Below, piece after piece: positions 51,834 to 60,503 of a stretch of DNA of 64,000 bases. Within the stretch, counting starts at the first letter, position 1; every line of letters begins with the position of its first letter. A model generated the notes under the pieces. That model was not told where the DNA came from. It did no database searches and saw only the letters and a program-made list of their open reading frames with translations. A program made the position numbers and the translations under genes. The stretch is from Gordonia aichiensis NBRC 108223 (GTDB lineage Bacteria; Actinomycetota; Actinomycetes; Mycobacteriales; Mycobacteriaceae), in the NCBI RefSeq assembly GCF_000332975.1, contig NZ_BANR01000011.1, positions 62,001 through 126,000 on the forward strand, in the 5' to 3' direction.

Positions 51834-52946
51834 CTACAGGTCTAGCGTGCATTCACCCGACACGGTTGAGATACATGTCTGGATGCGGTCACCTTCGCGT
51901 CGCTCGTCGCCGCTGCGTAGATCGCGGACGTAACCCGCAGCGAGCGGAACAACGCAGGTCTGACAGATACCCATTCGGCACCCGAAGGGCATCTGGATTC
52001 CCAACTCCTCACCTGCTTCAAGGAGTGTGGTGGCACCGTCGATCTCGGCGGATTTATCCGACTTCGCGAACGTGACGGTACCGCCTTCGCCGCCGACGTC
52101 GGTGCGTGCGATGGCGAAACGTTCGATGTGCAATTGATCCGACAGTTCGTTCTCGCGATACACACTCTCGATCTCGTCCAGGAACTCCACAGGCCCGCAC
52201 GCCCAGCACGAACGCTCACGCCAGTCCGGGACAGCGGCGTCGAGTTGGGTGACGTCGAAGCGGCCGTTCTCCTGACTGAGTCTCAGATCGAGTGTGTAAC
52301 TGGGTGTTTCGTCGTCGAGTTGTTCGAGTTCGTCGAGAAAGATCACCGATTCCCGGCTGGGAGCCGCGTGGACGTGAACGATGTCGGGCGTCTGCTCGCG
52401 ATGCTTCATCGACCGCAGCATCGCGATCACCGGCGTGATCCCGCTGCCCGCGGTCAAGAACAACACGGTGTCGGGAACCGGCTCCGGCAGGTGGAAATCG
52501 CCTTTCGGCGCGGCCAGTCGGATGATCGTGCCGGGAGCGACACCGTCGACGAGATGCGTCGACAAGAAGCCGTCTGGGTTGGCCTTGACGGTGATCGAGA
52601 TGGTCTTGTCGTCGTTGCTCGCGAACGATGTCAGCGAGTACGAGCGCCAATGCCAACGGCCATTGACATCGAGTCCGATGCCGACGTACTGGCCTGGCCG
52701 GTAGCTGTCGGGGAACCCCCACCCCGTGCGGATCACGACGGTCGCGCTGTCGGCGGTCTCCTTGACCACGTCTTCGACGCGACCACGCAGTTCCCGTGCA
52801 CTCCACAGGGGGTTGATCAGGTGGAGATAGTCGTCGGGCAGCAAGGGGGTTGTCGCTCGCGCGATCAATCCTCGCAGGATGTTGACCTCGGGCCGAGTCG
52901 CGTCGACGTCGGCCGCGGGCCGCTTACTCCACTTGAGAAGATTCAC
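51834..52946 (-). CDS. Ferredoxin-type reductase for the desaturase (Rv3230c-like)
   Basis: Protein of 370 residues with an FAD barrel (WHWRSYSLTS, about 95-105), an NAD(P) domain (FLTAGSGITPVIAML and CWACGPVEFL) and a C-terminal plant-type 2Fe-2S domain (PFGCRMGICQTCVVPLAAG). It should feed electrons to the desaturase encoded 9 bases downstream. The GTG at 52946 (MNLLKWSKRP) is chosen because GGAGGGAGG stands directly upstream; a longer frame to 53006 would run across an operator-like palindrome. The palindrome at 52970-52985 suggests repression by a TetR-type protein, as known for the mycobacterial system, but no such gene is nearby. Confidence 0.88.
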   Translation of the reverse strand: MNLLKWSKRPAADVDATRPEVNILRGLIARATTPLLPDDYLHLINPLWSARELRGRVEDVVKETADSATVVIRTGWGFPDSYRPGQYVGIGLDVNGRWHWRSYSLTSFASNDDKTISITVKANPDGFLSTHLVDGVAPGTIIRLAAPKGDFHLPEPVPDTVLFLTAGSGITPVIAMLRSMKHREQTPDIVHVHAAPSRESVIFLDELEQLDDETPSYTLDLRLSQENGRFDVTQLDAAVPDWRERSCWACGPVEFLDEIESVYRENELSDQLHIERFAIARTDVGGEGGTVTFAKSDKSAEIDGATTLLEAGEELGIQMPFGCRMGICQTCVVPLAAGYVRDLRSGDERREGDRIQTCISTVSGECTLDL

Positions 52947-52969
52947 CAGCCTCCCTCCGGTAGCTCGTA

Positions 52970-52985
52970 GTGTACGAGTGTACAC
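52970..52985. promoter_or_regulatory. GTGTAC-GAGT-GTACAC operator-like palindrome
   Basis: Perfect 6-base arms around four bases lie 24-39 bases before the reductase start. Symmetry and position fit a repressor site controlling the reductase-desaturase operon. Confidence 0.5.
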
Positions 52986-53072
52986 ACGACTGGTGACGCT
53001 GGTCACAGCATTCTCAGCGGCGGAGGCGACACCCCGGCAGATGGAAGCAGTGCGGACCGGCTTCCACGACGC

Positions 53073-53570
53073 CTACCCCGTCTTCGGACGCAACGTGAAC
53101 AGTTCCCAGACCTCTTTCTGGTCCTGTGCCCACGGGTCGTAGACGAACGGCGCATGCCGCATCGCCATCCCGGCCTGGCGCGGCGTCCGGTTGGCCTTGA
53201 AACCGTTGCACGACTTGCATGCAGCCACCTGGTTACCGAAGGTGCTCTTGCCGCCCTTGGAGACCGGCACGATGTGGTCGACGGTGTCGGCGGGGCCGTC
53301 GCAGTACGCACAGATCCACTGGTCACGACGCAGGATGGTCGCCGTCGACGCGTACGAGTCCATCGACTTACCCGCGTACGGCCGGTAGGCGTTGCGCTTG
53401 ATGGCAACCACCTTGTGGATCGGCAAGGTCACCGTGGGTGAATGAACCACACGCACGATCGGTGTGCCCTCGACGTTGCGAGCGACCTCGGTGGTCAGCA
53501 ACACTGCCGCACGCCGCCACGTGACGCGAGCGAGTATCTGCAGTCCGGCATTGGTGACGAAGATGGTCAT
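53073..53570 (-). CDS. HNH endonuclease-family protein
   Basis: Protein of 165 residues. The zinc-binding and catalytic HNH motif spans about 84-125, with CAYC (Cys87, Cys90), DHIVPVSKGG (His99) and CKSC (Cys118, Cys121). The first 80 residues resemble those of stand-alone mycobacterial HNH proteins. No intron, phage or restriction genes are near, so it is probably a housekeeping or DNA-damage-linked nuclease rather than a mobile one. Its ATG overlaps the stop of a 33-codon upstream frame (ATGA), which may couple its translation to that frame. Confidence 0.87.
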   Translation of the reverse strand: MTIFVTNAGLQILARVTWRRAAVLLTTEVARNVEGTPIVRVVHSPTVTLPIHKVVAIKRNAYRPYAGKSMDSYASTATILRRDQWICAYCDGPADTVDHIVPVSKGGKSTFGNQVAACKSCNGFKANRTPRQAGMAMRHAPFVYDPWAQDQKEVWELFTLRPKTG

Positions 53571-53668
53571 GACAGTCCTCCCGATGCCACGTGCGGGTCG
53601 TCGAGATCATCTGTATGCCGTTGGATCGGTGCTGGAATTCGCGTTGAGTTCCGCAATGGGGTCCGCAT
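53567..53668 (-). CDS. Short upstream ORF coupled to the HNH gene
   Basis: A frame of 33 codons starts at ATG 53668 with AGGAGGT spaced 6 bases away, one of the best ribosome sites in the window, and ends in a TGA that overlaps the HNH ATG. The peptide (MRTPLRNSTRIPAPIQRHTD, then DLDDPHVASGGLS) has no recognised motif. It may be a leader that couples or tunes translation of the nuclease. The HNH gene itself has only a weak ribosome site of its own (GGAGG at about 8 bases also lies within this frame). Whether a peptide is made is unknown. Confidence 0.4.
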   Translation of the reverse strand: MRTPLRNSTRIPAPIQRHTDDLDDPHVASGGLS

Positions 53669-54011
53669 GGGGCACCTCCTCGTCGCCTATCGGACCTTTC
53701 TGCTCGGCTCTGTGTTGACGCCATGACCTGCTCGGACGTGGCGCGCTCCACGCTAATGCCAATACACCGATCTCGCGAGGTCATTTCATCGGTGGCGGCG
53801 AAATACCGTCCGACGTTCACTTCCACGACATATTCGGCCGCGCCGGGAATGGCTTCGGAATAGCCCGCTGCGGCGTGTGCATTCTGGCCACTCAGCGGGC
53901 GAAGTGCACACGATCTCCCGGCGCCGACCGTCGATTCCCCGAACTCGACGCCACCGCGCCCCGTGCGTGTCACGCTGCAGAGCAGTTCTCGACAATCAGG
54001 AGGTCATCGCG
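53669..54011. other. Divergent intergenic region with interleaved inverted repeats
   Basis: No gene is seen in these 343 bases between the HNH unit (minus) and the secreted hydrolase (plus). Two 8-base inverted repeats interleave: GCCCGCTG (53863-53870) pairs with CAGCGGGC (53893-53900), and CGTGTGCA (53874-53881) pairs with TGCACACG (53905-53912). In RNA this order could make an H-type pseudoknot about 100 bases before the hydrolase start; in DNA it could be two overlapping operators. Confidence 0.5.
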
Positions 54012-55442
54012 GTGTCGGTAGGTTCGGCGTTTCATTCACACGCAGCCGCACGCAGCTCGCACCTACTCCTTGTCGTCGGCGCGGTGCTCGGCGTCCTGCT
54101 CGCACACGCCGCAGTGACTCCCGTCGTCAACGCCGCTCCTGCGCAGGTGCAGTGCGCCCTGCCCACCGGTTCCTCATCGCCCACCTCGGCCACACCGTCG
54201 AATGTAGGTATCGACAAAGCGAAGCTCGACGATGCAATCGCTTTCGCGGCGTCGCGAATGCGCACGCACATCGAGGTCTACCGCAACAACTGTCTGATCG
54301 GTCGCGGACCTCTGAACAACGCCACCGGCGATGTCCCCTGGAATCTGTTCAGCTCCACCAAGAGCGTCGTCTCCATGCTCGCGGGGATCGCCTATACCCA
54401 GGGAAAGCTCGATCTCGCGGCGTCGATCGCGACCTATCTTCCCGCGGGCAGCGTCGACCGCGCCCACGCCGCGATCACCGTACGTGACCTCCTCACACAA
54501 TCGTCGGGGCTGCGACAGTCCATCATCAGCGAGGCACTGACGGCGGGACTCGACGTCGACCCTGACATCGCGAAAGAAGCTCTCGCGCTCCCGGTTCAGC
54601 ACAAGCCCGGCACGTTCTTCGAGTACACGCAGCACGGGCCTGACCTGTTGGCATTCGTCGTGCAACGCGCCGTCGGAGAAGATCTGCAGCAGTACGCGCA
54701 GCGAACTCTGTTCGGGCCGTTGGGTATCAACCAGCACGACTATTACTGGGCGCGCGACCGGTCCGGTCACACCTATGGGTACGCCTTCCTGTTCATGCCG
54801 CCGAAGGACTATTCACGCTTGGGGCTGCTCATGCTCAACGACGGCGTGTGGGGCGATCAGCGAATCATCTCGTCCGACTACATCCGACAGGCGCACACGC
54901 CGTCGTCGTCGAATCGTTGTTACGGATACCTGTTCTGGGTCAACGACTCTCCGTGCATCGGCCCGTCGTTCCCCTCGCGTCAAACCATCTCGCAGGCGCC
55001 GCTGGCGGGGCTGCCATCCGACGCCTACGCCATGGTCGGGTTCCTGCAGCAGAACAACTTCATCGTGCCCAGCCTCGGACTGTTGGTGAGCTGGACCGGC
55101 ATTCTCGGCGATGTCTCTCCCGATCCGGGCACGTTGCTCAGCGCAAGCCTCAACAGTGAGCTGTATCGCGAGTTCTTCCGCAAGCTCGTCGCCGCATTCC
55201 GCACACCACGGATACCCGATCCCGGCCCCTATCGACCGACCATGAACCTCAACTTCGACCCCGTCCAGTTCGCTGATCCCACCATCACGTTGGGCGCGTT
55301 GGGTTTCGGACCGTACGCCCCGTCGGACTGCACCGTGCTGCGATGCGGATCGACACCACTGCGCGCGCCGCTACAGGGCAACCCCGGCTGCTTCGCGATC
55401 ACGTGCCTCCCGGTGACACCGCAGTCACCGGGAAGGCGGTAG
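54012..55442 (+). CDS. Secreted serine hydrolase of the beta-lactamase fold
   Basis: Protein of 476 residues. A signal peptide (hydrophobic LLLVVGAVLGVLLAHAAV, about 18-35) is followed by VNAAPA, giving a likely cleavage near residue 44. The nucleophile motif is SSTK (Ser114, Lys117). At the tyrosine position the text reads EYTQHGPDLLA, so the usual YxN is YxQ. Four cysteines near the C-terminus could form disulfides. The GTG at 54012 is chosen because AGGAGG lies 8 bases upstream; the longer frame is unsupported. It should act outside the membrane as an esterase, peptidase or D-alanyl-type hydrolase; the exact reaction is unknown. Confidence 0.83.
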   Translation: MSVGSAFHSHAAARSSHLLLVVGAVLGVLLAHAAVTPVVNAAPAQVQCALPTGSSSPTSATPSNVGIDKAKLDDAIAFAASRMRTHIEVYRNNCLIGRGPLNNATGDVPWNLFSSTKSVVSMLAGIAYTQGKLDLAASIATYLPAGSVDRAHAAITVRDLLTQSSGLRQSIISEALTAGLDVDPDIAKEALALPVQHKPGTFFEYTQHGPDLLAFVVQRAVGEDLQQYAQRTLFGPLGINQHDYYWARDRSGHTYGYAFLFMPPKDYSRLGLLMLNDGVWGDQRIISSDYIRQAHTPSSSNRCYGYLFWVNDSPCIGPSFPSRQTISQAPLAGLPSDAYAMVGFLQQNNFIVPSLGLLVSWTGILGDVSPDPGTLLSASLNSELYREFFRKLVAAFRTPRIPDPGPYRPTMNLNFDPVQFADPTITLGALGFGPYAPSDCTVLRCGSTPLRAPLQGNPGCFAITCLPVTPQSPGRR

Positions 55443-55479
55443 CTGCCAGAAGGGTGCCGTCATCTGACACTCTGGACGC

Positions 55480-56661
55480 ATGCGCGACCCGCTCTACACT
55501 GGCGGCCTGACCCGTCGAAGCCTCATGTTCGACGTCGCGGTGGCCGTGCTCTTCGGGCTGCTGGCCATGTCGTTGCACTTTGCACAGTCGATCCCCGCGG
55601 GCATCGCCGCCGCTTTGGTGACCGTCGCACTCGCGGTTCGACGCCTCGCCCCGACGCTGATGTCGGTGTTGGCGCTGGCGTCCGCGGTGATCCAGGTGGC
55701 CACCGACCAGATCGCTGTCCTCGCGTCGCTGGCCTACTTCCCGATCTTCGCCACCCTCGGCGGGCATCCCGATCAGCGGGTTCGACGCTCCTCGCTCATC
55801 GTTGCCGTGGTCGGGTCACTGGTTGCGGGCTGGGAGTTCCCGCACGCCTACGATGTCGAGCCCTCACTGCTCAGCCACGTGTTCACGATGTTCGTCGGCT
55901 TCTGCGCGGCAGCCGTTGTGGTGATCGGCGGGTGGGCGTTCGGCTTCATCCGGTACCAGCGCCGCACCGTTGCGCAGGCGCAGGTCGCCGAAACCATCGC
56001 GCAGCTCGAACGGCGACGACTCCTCGATCTCTACGACGAGCAGCGCGAACGCACCCGACTCGCCCGCGACATGCATGACGTCGTCGCACACTCACTGACG
56101 ATCGTCGTCGCGCAGGCCGAGGGCGCGCGCTACAGCATCGACGCCGCGCCCGAGGTCGCCCGACAGGCGTTGACCGTCATCGCCGACACCGCCCGCGAAT
56201 CACTCGGTGAAGTGCGCGGCCTGCTCGCCCAGCTGAACAACGACGACGCCGCCGCGGCATCCCGCGCCGACCGCGAGACGCTGTATCAACGGATGCGGAC
56301 CGCCGGCATGACCATCGAGACGCACGAGGTCGGTGACGAGGAGATCAGCGAACCGGCCATCGGCAGAATGGCCCAGCGGGTCCTGACCGAGGCGCTCACC
56401 AATGCGCTCAAGTACGGGGATCTGACCACACCGGTCACCGTCGACATCGACTGGACCAACGGCTGCCACCTCACCGTGCGCAACGCACTCACCGATACCC
56501 CACTCTCGCCCGGTGGCGCGGGCCGCGGCATCATCGGCATGGCCGAACGCGCGGCGCTCGTGGGCGGAACAGTGCGCAGCAGGGCGGTAGAGCGCAGTTG
56601 GCTTGTCGAGCTGAACGTGCCCGCCCCCTGCGAGGTCGAGTCGAAAGGAATCTCACGGTGA
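55480..56661 (+). CDS. Sensor histidine kinase (HisKA_3 type)
   Basis: Protein of 393 residues. Four to six hydrophobic segments in residues 15-150 form a membrane sensor. The dimerisation box ERTRLARDMHDVVAHSLTIVV holds the phosphorylated His, and the ATPase domain has RVLTEALTNALKYG and the G-box GAGRGIIGMAERAALVGG. This is the NarL/LiaS-like actinobacterial kinase group. Its stop overlaps the GTG of the response regulator. Together with the ABC transporter genes that follow, it forms a module typical of envelope-stress or antibiotic-peptide sensing. The ligand is unknown. Confidence 0.88.
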   Translation: MRDPLYTGGLTRRSLMFDVAVAVLFGLLAMSLHFAQSIPAGIAAALVTVALAVRRLAPTLMSVLALASAVIQVATDQIAVLASLAYFPIFATLGGHPDQRVRRSSLIVAVVGSLVAGWEFPHAYDVEPSLLSHVFTMFVGFCAAAVVVIGGWAFGFIRYQRRTVAQAQVAETIAQLERRRLLDLYDEQRERTRLARDMHDVVAHSLTIVVAQAEGARYSIDAAPEVARQALTVIADTARESLGEVRGLLAQLNNDDAAAASRADRETLYQRMRTAGMTIETHEVGDEEISEPAIGRMAQRVLTEALTNALKYGDLTTPVTVDIDWTNGCHLTVRNALTDTPLSPGGAGRGIIGMAERAALVGGTVRSRAVERSWLVELNVPAPCEVESKGISR

Positions 56662-57299
56662 TCCGGATCGCCCTCATCGACGATCAACCCATGTTCCGAC
56701 AGGGCATCGCGATGATCGTCGACAGCCAACCCGATATGGAGGTTGTCGGTCACGAGTCGTCGGCGCTCTCGCTGCTCGATTTCGTGCGCGCCACCCGACC
56801 CGACGTCGTCCTCATGGATGTCCGGATGCCCGGCATCGACGGCATCACCGCAACCGCCGATCTCATCAACGCACTCGGCGACGGCGCCCCGCGTGTCCTC
56901 GTGCTCACCACATTCGACGCCGACGAAGCCGCGGCGTCGGCCATTGCGGCAGGCGCCAGCGGGTTTCTCCTCAAAGATGCGCAACCCGACTTCCTTCTCG
57001 CCTCGATCCGCGCGGTCGCCAGCGGAAGTCAGGTGGTGGCGGCATCGGCGACGCGACGACTGTTCGAGCAGACACGCACGCGCGCAGGCGATCCCGGGCC
57101 AGAATACGAACGCCTCACCCCGCGAGAGCGCGAGATCCTGGTACGGGCCGCACACGGATTGTCCAACGCCGAGATCGCCGACGCCGAGGTCCTCTCGGAA
57201 GCCACCGTCAAAACGCACGTGTCGCGAATCCTCACCAAGTTGGGGCTCCGTGACCGCGTACAGCTCGTCGTGTACGCCTACGACCACGGATTGGTCTGA
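56658..57299 (+). CDS. Response regulator, NarL/LuxR family
   Basis: Protein of 213 residues. The receiver domain (about 1-120) begins IRIALIDDQPMFRQG and carries the phosphoacceptor Asp54 in VVLMDVRMPG, with the Lys in LLKDAQPD. The LuxR helix-turn-helix (about 148-205) is LTPREREILVRAAHGLSNAEIADAEVLSEATVKTHV, followed by SRILTKLGLRDR. The GTG start overlaps the kinase stop (GTGA), which decides it; the longer open frame lies inside the kinase gene. Its most likely target is the ABC transporter operon 108 bases downstream. Confidence 0.9.
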   Translation: MIRIALIDDQPMFRQGIAMIVDSQPDMEVVGHESSALSLLDFVRATRPDVVLMDVRMPGIDGITATADLINALGDGAPRVLVLTTFDADEAAASAIAAGASGFLLKDAQPDFLLASIRAVASGSQVVAASATRRLFEQTRTRAGDPGPEYERLTPREREILVRAAHGLSNAEIADAEVLSEATVKTHVSRILTKLGLRDRVQLVVYAYDHGLV

Positions 57300-57406
57300 G
57301 TACTCCTCGTACATCTCCCGATGTATGCCGACTAGCTCTGGCGGACGACGAAAGTTCATCGTCGAGGCCGACGATATCGGGGCAGCGGCTGCCTAGCGTT
57401 GCAGGT

Positions 57407-58159
57407 ATGAACAATCAACCTGCATCTGTGGTGCTCCGCAACGTATTCCGGAGCTATGGGGATCCGAGTCAACCGATCCATGCACTGCGCAACGTCTCGC
57501 TCGAGCTTCGCCGCCGCGAGTTCACGGCCATCATGGGACCGTCGGGATCGGGCAAGTCGACGCTTATGAATGTCATCGCCGGGCTCGACGACATCACGTC
57601 GGGCGAGATCTGGGTCGACGGCAACGCACTCTCCGTACTCGACGACGAGGCGCGAACCCGACTGCGCCGCAACCACATAGGCTTCATCTTCCAGTCGTTC
57701 AATCTGATCCCAACGCTCACCGCGCAGGAGAACATCCACCTTCCGTTCGTGCTCGCCGGGGTCAAGCTCAACTCCGAAGCGCGCTACTGGATCGCGCACC
57801 TCGTGCGATCGCTGGGACTCGACGAACGGCTCGACCACCTGCCATCAGAGCTGTCCGGCGGACAACAGCAGCGGGTCGCGATCGTCCGCGCACTCGCGAT
57901 GCATCCGACCGTCATTCTCGCCGACGAGCCGACCGGTGCACTCGATACCCGAACCAGTCGAGAAGTGCTGTCGCTGTTGACCACTGCCGTGCACGAGTAC
58001 GGTCAGGGCATCGCCATGGTGACCCACGATCCGGTCGCGGCGTCGTACGCCGACCGCGTGGTGATGCTCGCCGACGGCCAGATCACCGGCGAGTACCAGG
58101 GGCTCGGCGCACGCGAGATCTCCGAACTGCTCATCGGACTCCAGGGGGTGCCGGCATGA
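57407..58159 (+). CDS. ABC transporter ATP-binding protein (MacB/LolD type)
   Basis: Protein of 250 residues. Walker A is GPSGSGKST (about 44-52), the Q-loop region is [17 protein letters not shown], the signature is [16 protein letters not shown] and Walker B is [11 protein letters not shown]. The type belongs to transporters that work with FtsX-like permeases to export or detoxify peptides, drugs or lipoproteins. The next gene overlaps its stop by ATGA and encodes such a permease. The two-component genes upstream probably induce it. Confidence 0.92.
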   Translation: MNNQPASVVLRNVFRSYGDPSQPIHALRNVSLELRRREFTAIMGPSGSGKSTLMNVIAGLDDITSGEIWVDGNALSVLDDEARTRLRRNHIGFIFQSFNLIPTLTAQENIHLPFVLAGVKLNSEARYWIAHLVRSLGLDERLDHLPSELSGGQQQRVAIVRALAMHPTVILADEPTGALDTRTSREVLSLLTTAVHEYGQGIAMVTHDPVAASYADRVVMLADGQITGEYQGLGAREISELLIGLQGVPA

Positions 58160-59529
58160 GGGCGACGTCGGCGCGACTCACAGTGGGATCGCTGCGCGAG
58201 TTGTCAACGGTCGGTGTCGTCGCCTGCCTCGCGAGTGCGTACGGGACTGTGCTGGTCGACGCCGCGAGCGTCCTGTCCGTGTTGGGCGGAGAGGCGGGCG
58301 GTTCGATAGGCGCGGCGCTGGCGGTGGTTGCCACAGTGTTCATCGGTATCGCACTGTTCGTCTCCGGGATCGTCATCAGTACAGGCGTCGACACCGTGAT
58401 CGCCGGTCGCCGAGAACAATTGCGGCTACTTCGACTCATCGGTGCGAGTGCGAGTCAGCTGCGGGCCGGACTGGCCCGCGCGGTCGTGACCGTGGCGGGC
58501 ATCGGTGCACTGATCGGTATCGTGGTCGCAACGGTCGTCATGGCGATCATTCGAGAGGTGTTGTTGCACAGAGGGACACTCCCCTCGGCCGACTATCCGG
58601 TCCTGCCCTTCGGTGTGGTCGTCGCCGGGGTCGCAGTGGTAACGATCGCAGCCATCGCTGCACGTATCGGTACGCGAACAACGCTGACGCGTGCGGCCGT
58701 TGCGCAGAATACGCGGTCCAAGGTCGGGGTGGTACGTACGCTCCTTGCCTGCACGGTGATCGTCGCCGGGGCGCTGCTGCTGGCACTTGCCGCCTTGCTG
58801 GGTGAGTACGGGAGCCTGGCGGGGTTCTTCGTGGCATTCCTCGGTGCGGTCACGGTCTCGGTCGGTGTGCTCCTCGGCGCGCGACGGATAGTGCCGCAGC
58901 TCGTCCGCTGGGCGGGAACAGCTTTCGGCGGGAGCGCACCGTCGATCGTCGCACGCAAGAACGCGGTCTCCGACCCGCGGCGCACGACACGCTCGACCAT
59001 CGGACTGCTCGTCGGCGTGACGTTGGTGACGACCATCGCGTCGGGCATGAGTTCGCTGACCCGCTCGATCCACAGTTGGGACCTGCCACCAGCCGACATG
59101 GCTGAACTCGAACGATCGTTCTCGATCATCACCGCCATTCTCCTCGCCATGATCGCAATCTCGGCAGTGATCGCTGCTGTCGGATTCGTATCGACGATGT
59201 CGCTGACGGTGATCGGCCGTACCCGCGAGATCGGCATGCTGCGCGCCATGGGATTCACCGCACAGCAGGTGCGCTCAATGGTCGTGCGAGAGTCGCTGGC
59301 ACTCAGCGGAACCGCGGTGATCGCGGGGCTGGTGTTGGGCATCGTCTTCGGTACGGTGGGCAGCCAGTCATTGATCGGCAGCATGACGTCGGGCATCCCC
59401 GTCAGTCTGCCCTGGGGCGCGCTCGTGGCGATCATCGGCGGTACCGCCGTGGTCGTGCTCGCCGCCTCCCTGCCGCCGAGTCGCCGGGCCGTGGCCGTGG
59501 CACCCGTGGACGCACTCGCCGTGGCGTGA
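58156..59529 (+). CDS. FtsX-family ABC transporter permease
   Basis: Membrane protein of 457 residues with about ten hydrophobic segments in two FtsX-like blocks. The second block holds SLTVIGRTREIGMLRAMGFTAQQV, typical of the cytoplasmic loop of FtsX/MacB permeases, followed by RESLALSGTAVIAGLVLG. It has no large external MacB domain between the first helices. Its ATG overlaps the stop of the ATPase gene. The pair is probably an exporter for a cell-envelope active compound, under the two-component system upstream; the substrate is not known. Confidence 0.88.
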   Translation: MRATSARLTVGSLRELSTVGVVACLASAYGTVLVDAASVLSVLGGEAGGSIGAALAVVATVFIGIALFVSGIVISTGVDTVIAGRREQLRLLRLIGASASQLRAGLARAVVTVAGIGALIGIVVATVVMAIIREVLLHRGTLPSADYPVLPFGVVVAGVAVVTIAAIAARIGTRTTLTRAAVAQNTRSKVGVVRTLLACTVIVAGALLLALAALLGEYGSLAGFFVAFLGAVTVSVGVLLGARRIVPQLVRWAGTAFGGSAPSIVARKNAVSDPRRTTRSTIGLLVGVTLVTTIASGMSSLTRSIHSWDLPPADMAELERSFSIITAILLAMIAISAVIAAVGFVSTMSLTVIGRTREIGMLRAMGFTAQQVRSMVVRESLALSGTAVIAGLVLGIVFGTVGSQSLIGSMTSGIPVSLPWGALVAIIGGTAVVVLAASLPPSRRAVAVAPVDALAVA

Positions 59530-59567
59530 CGCGGTGGGTCTGGGCGCGCCAAGCAGGTCGAACCTGC

Positions 59568-59592
59568 GCTGGTCGAACTTCTCGAGACCAGC
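59568..59592. repeat. Interspersed GGTCGA/TCGAGACC-type inverted repeat
   Basis: A 25-base element with 7-base perfect outer arms, GCTGGTC and GACCAGC, and inner TCGA symmetry lies just after the permease gene. Very similar CTGGTCGA-GAC sequences are common between genes in Gordonia-like genomes (from memory), and a partial copy, GCTGGTCGAGAC, stands at 43682-43693 in this window. It may be a REP-like element or terminator. Confidence 0.5.
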
Positions 59593-59627
59593 CGGCCGCC
59601 TCGTTCCGCTCCACATGTCGAGACAGC

Positions 59628-59714
59628 TCCCGTTTTCAGTCAGTTCGGTGCGCACCCCGCCGCAAAAGCCCAGGTCGCTTCCCGAGGCAGCGCCAAGAAT
59701 GACTGGAAACGGGA
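59628..59714. repeat. Long-range inverted repeat with 57-base loop
   Basis: Arms of 15 bases (59628-59642 and 59700-59714, one mismatch) flank 57 bases with no open frame. It lies between the convergent permease and GntR genes. It could fold as an RNA stem, or be the shrunken remains of a small mobile element. No target-site duplication is obvious. Confidence 0.45.
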
Positions 59715-59812
59715 AGCCTGGTTCATAGTTGGTCGTGGTAGTCGGGGTCCTCGCGCTGCATTCGGTCGATGCATGCACCACTCCGAGGTCCGCAGCCGTC
59801 AGGCCGATGCGG

Positions 59813-60499
59813 TTACACTTCGGTTCGCGCGTCAGATCCGAGCGAGTCTGCCAGCCCCAGAAGATGTGCGCGCGTCAGCCTTTCGGCGCGGTCGGAGTCG
59901 CGCGCGAGTATGGCGTCGACGACGGCGCTGTGTTCGTCGGCGTCGGCTCGACCCACCGGCATCATGGTGAGCATGTCGGTCATCGACCCCACCAGCCGCG
60001 CCCGCAGACCGTCGAAGAGTGTGACCAGCAGGTCGTTGTGCGACGCTACGACGATTACCTGATGCAATCGAATATCTTCTGCCGCAAGCGCTTGCGGCGC
60101 TCCGTCGAGCAGAGCATTGCGATTCTCCAACGCCGTTCGGATGATGCGCGCGTCGTCGTCGGTGTGGTTGGCTGCGGCGAGAGCGGCAGCCCGCGATTCG
60201 ATGGCGATGCGGACCTGCAGGACGTCGGTGATCTCCGCGATCTCGGCGAGCTGATCCCACGGCTGCGTGGGTTCGGTCGCGGCGAGGAAGACGCCGACGC
60301 CCTGCCGTGTGGTGAGCACTCCACGCGCTGCAAGGCGGCGAATTGCTTCGCGGACCGTGGAGCGGCCCACGGATAGTTCCCGCGCCAAAGACACCTCGCC
60401 GGGAAGCTGCTCACCTACTTCCCAGCGGCCACGCCGAACATCGTCGAGCAGGGCACGTGCAGCCTGCTCCGACAGCGGAACGCGCGAAAGTGCTTCCAA
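59813..60499 (-). CDS. GntR/FadR-family transcriptional regulator
   Basis: Protein of 228 residues. The GntR winged helix (about 10-72) has LPGEVSLARELSVGRSTVREAIRRLAARGVL, and the C-terminal FCD helical domain (about 80-215) has RIAIESRAAALAAA, with metal-ligand-type Asp and His residues (EDIRLHQVIVVASHN and DEHSAVVDAI). It follows the TSUP transporter gene by 4 bases and is probably co-transcribed with it. The 43-base palindrome before that operon contains TTGTCTGACAA, which fits the operators of FadR-type proteins, so autoregulation of transporter and regulator is likely. Confidence 0.88.
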   Translation of the reverse strand: MEALSRVPLSEQAARALLDDVRRGRWEVGEQLPGEVSLARELSVGRSTVREAIRRLAARGVLTTRQGVGVFLAATEPTQPWDQLAEIAEITDVLQVRIAIESRAAALAAANHTDDDARIIRTALENRNALLDGAPQALAAEDIRLHQVIVVASHNDLLVTLFDGLRARLVGSMTDMLTMMPVGRADADEHSAVVDAILARDSDRAERLTRAHLLGLADSLGSDARTEV

Positions 60500-60503
60500 G
60501 GTC

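Noticed and set aside
53073..53570. Homing or phage-borne HNH nuclease
   Set aside because: No intron, intein, phage or terminase gene surrounds it, and its composition matches the chromosome.
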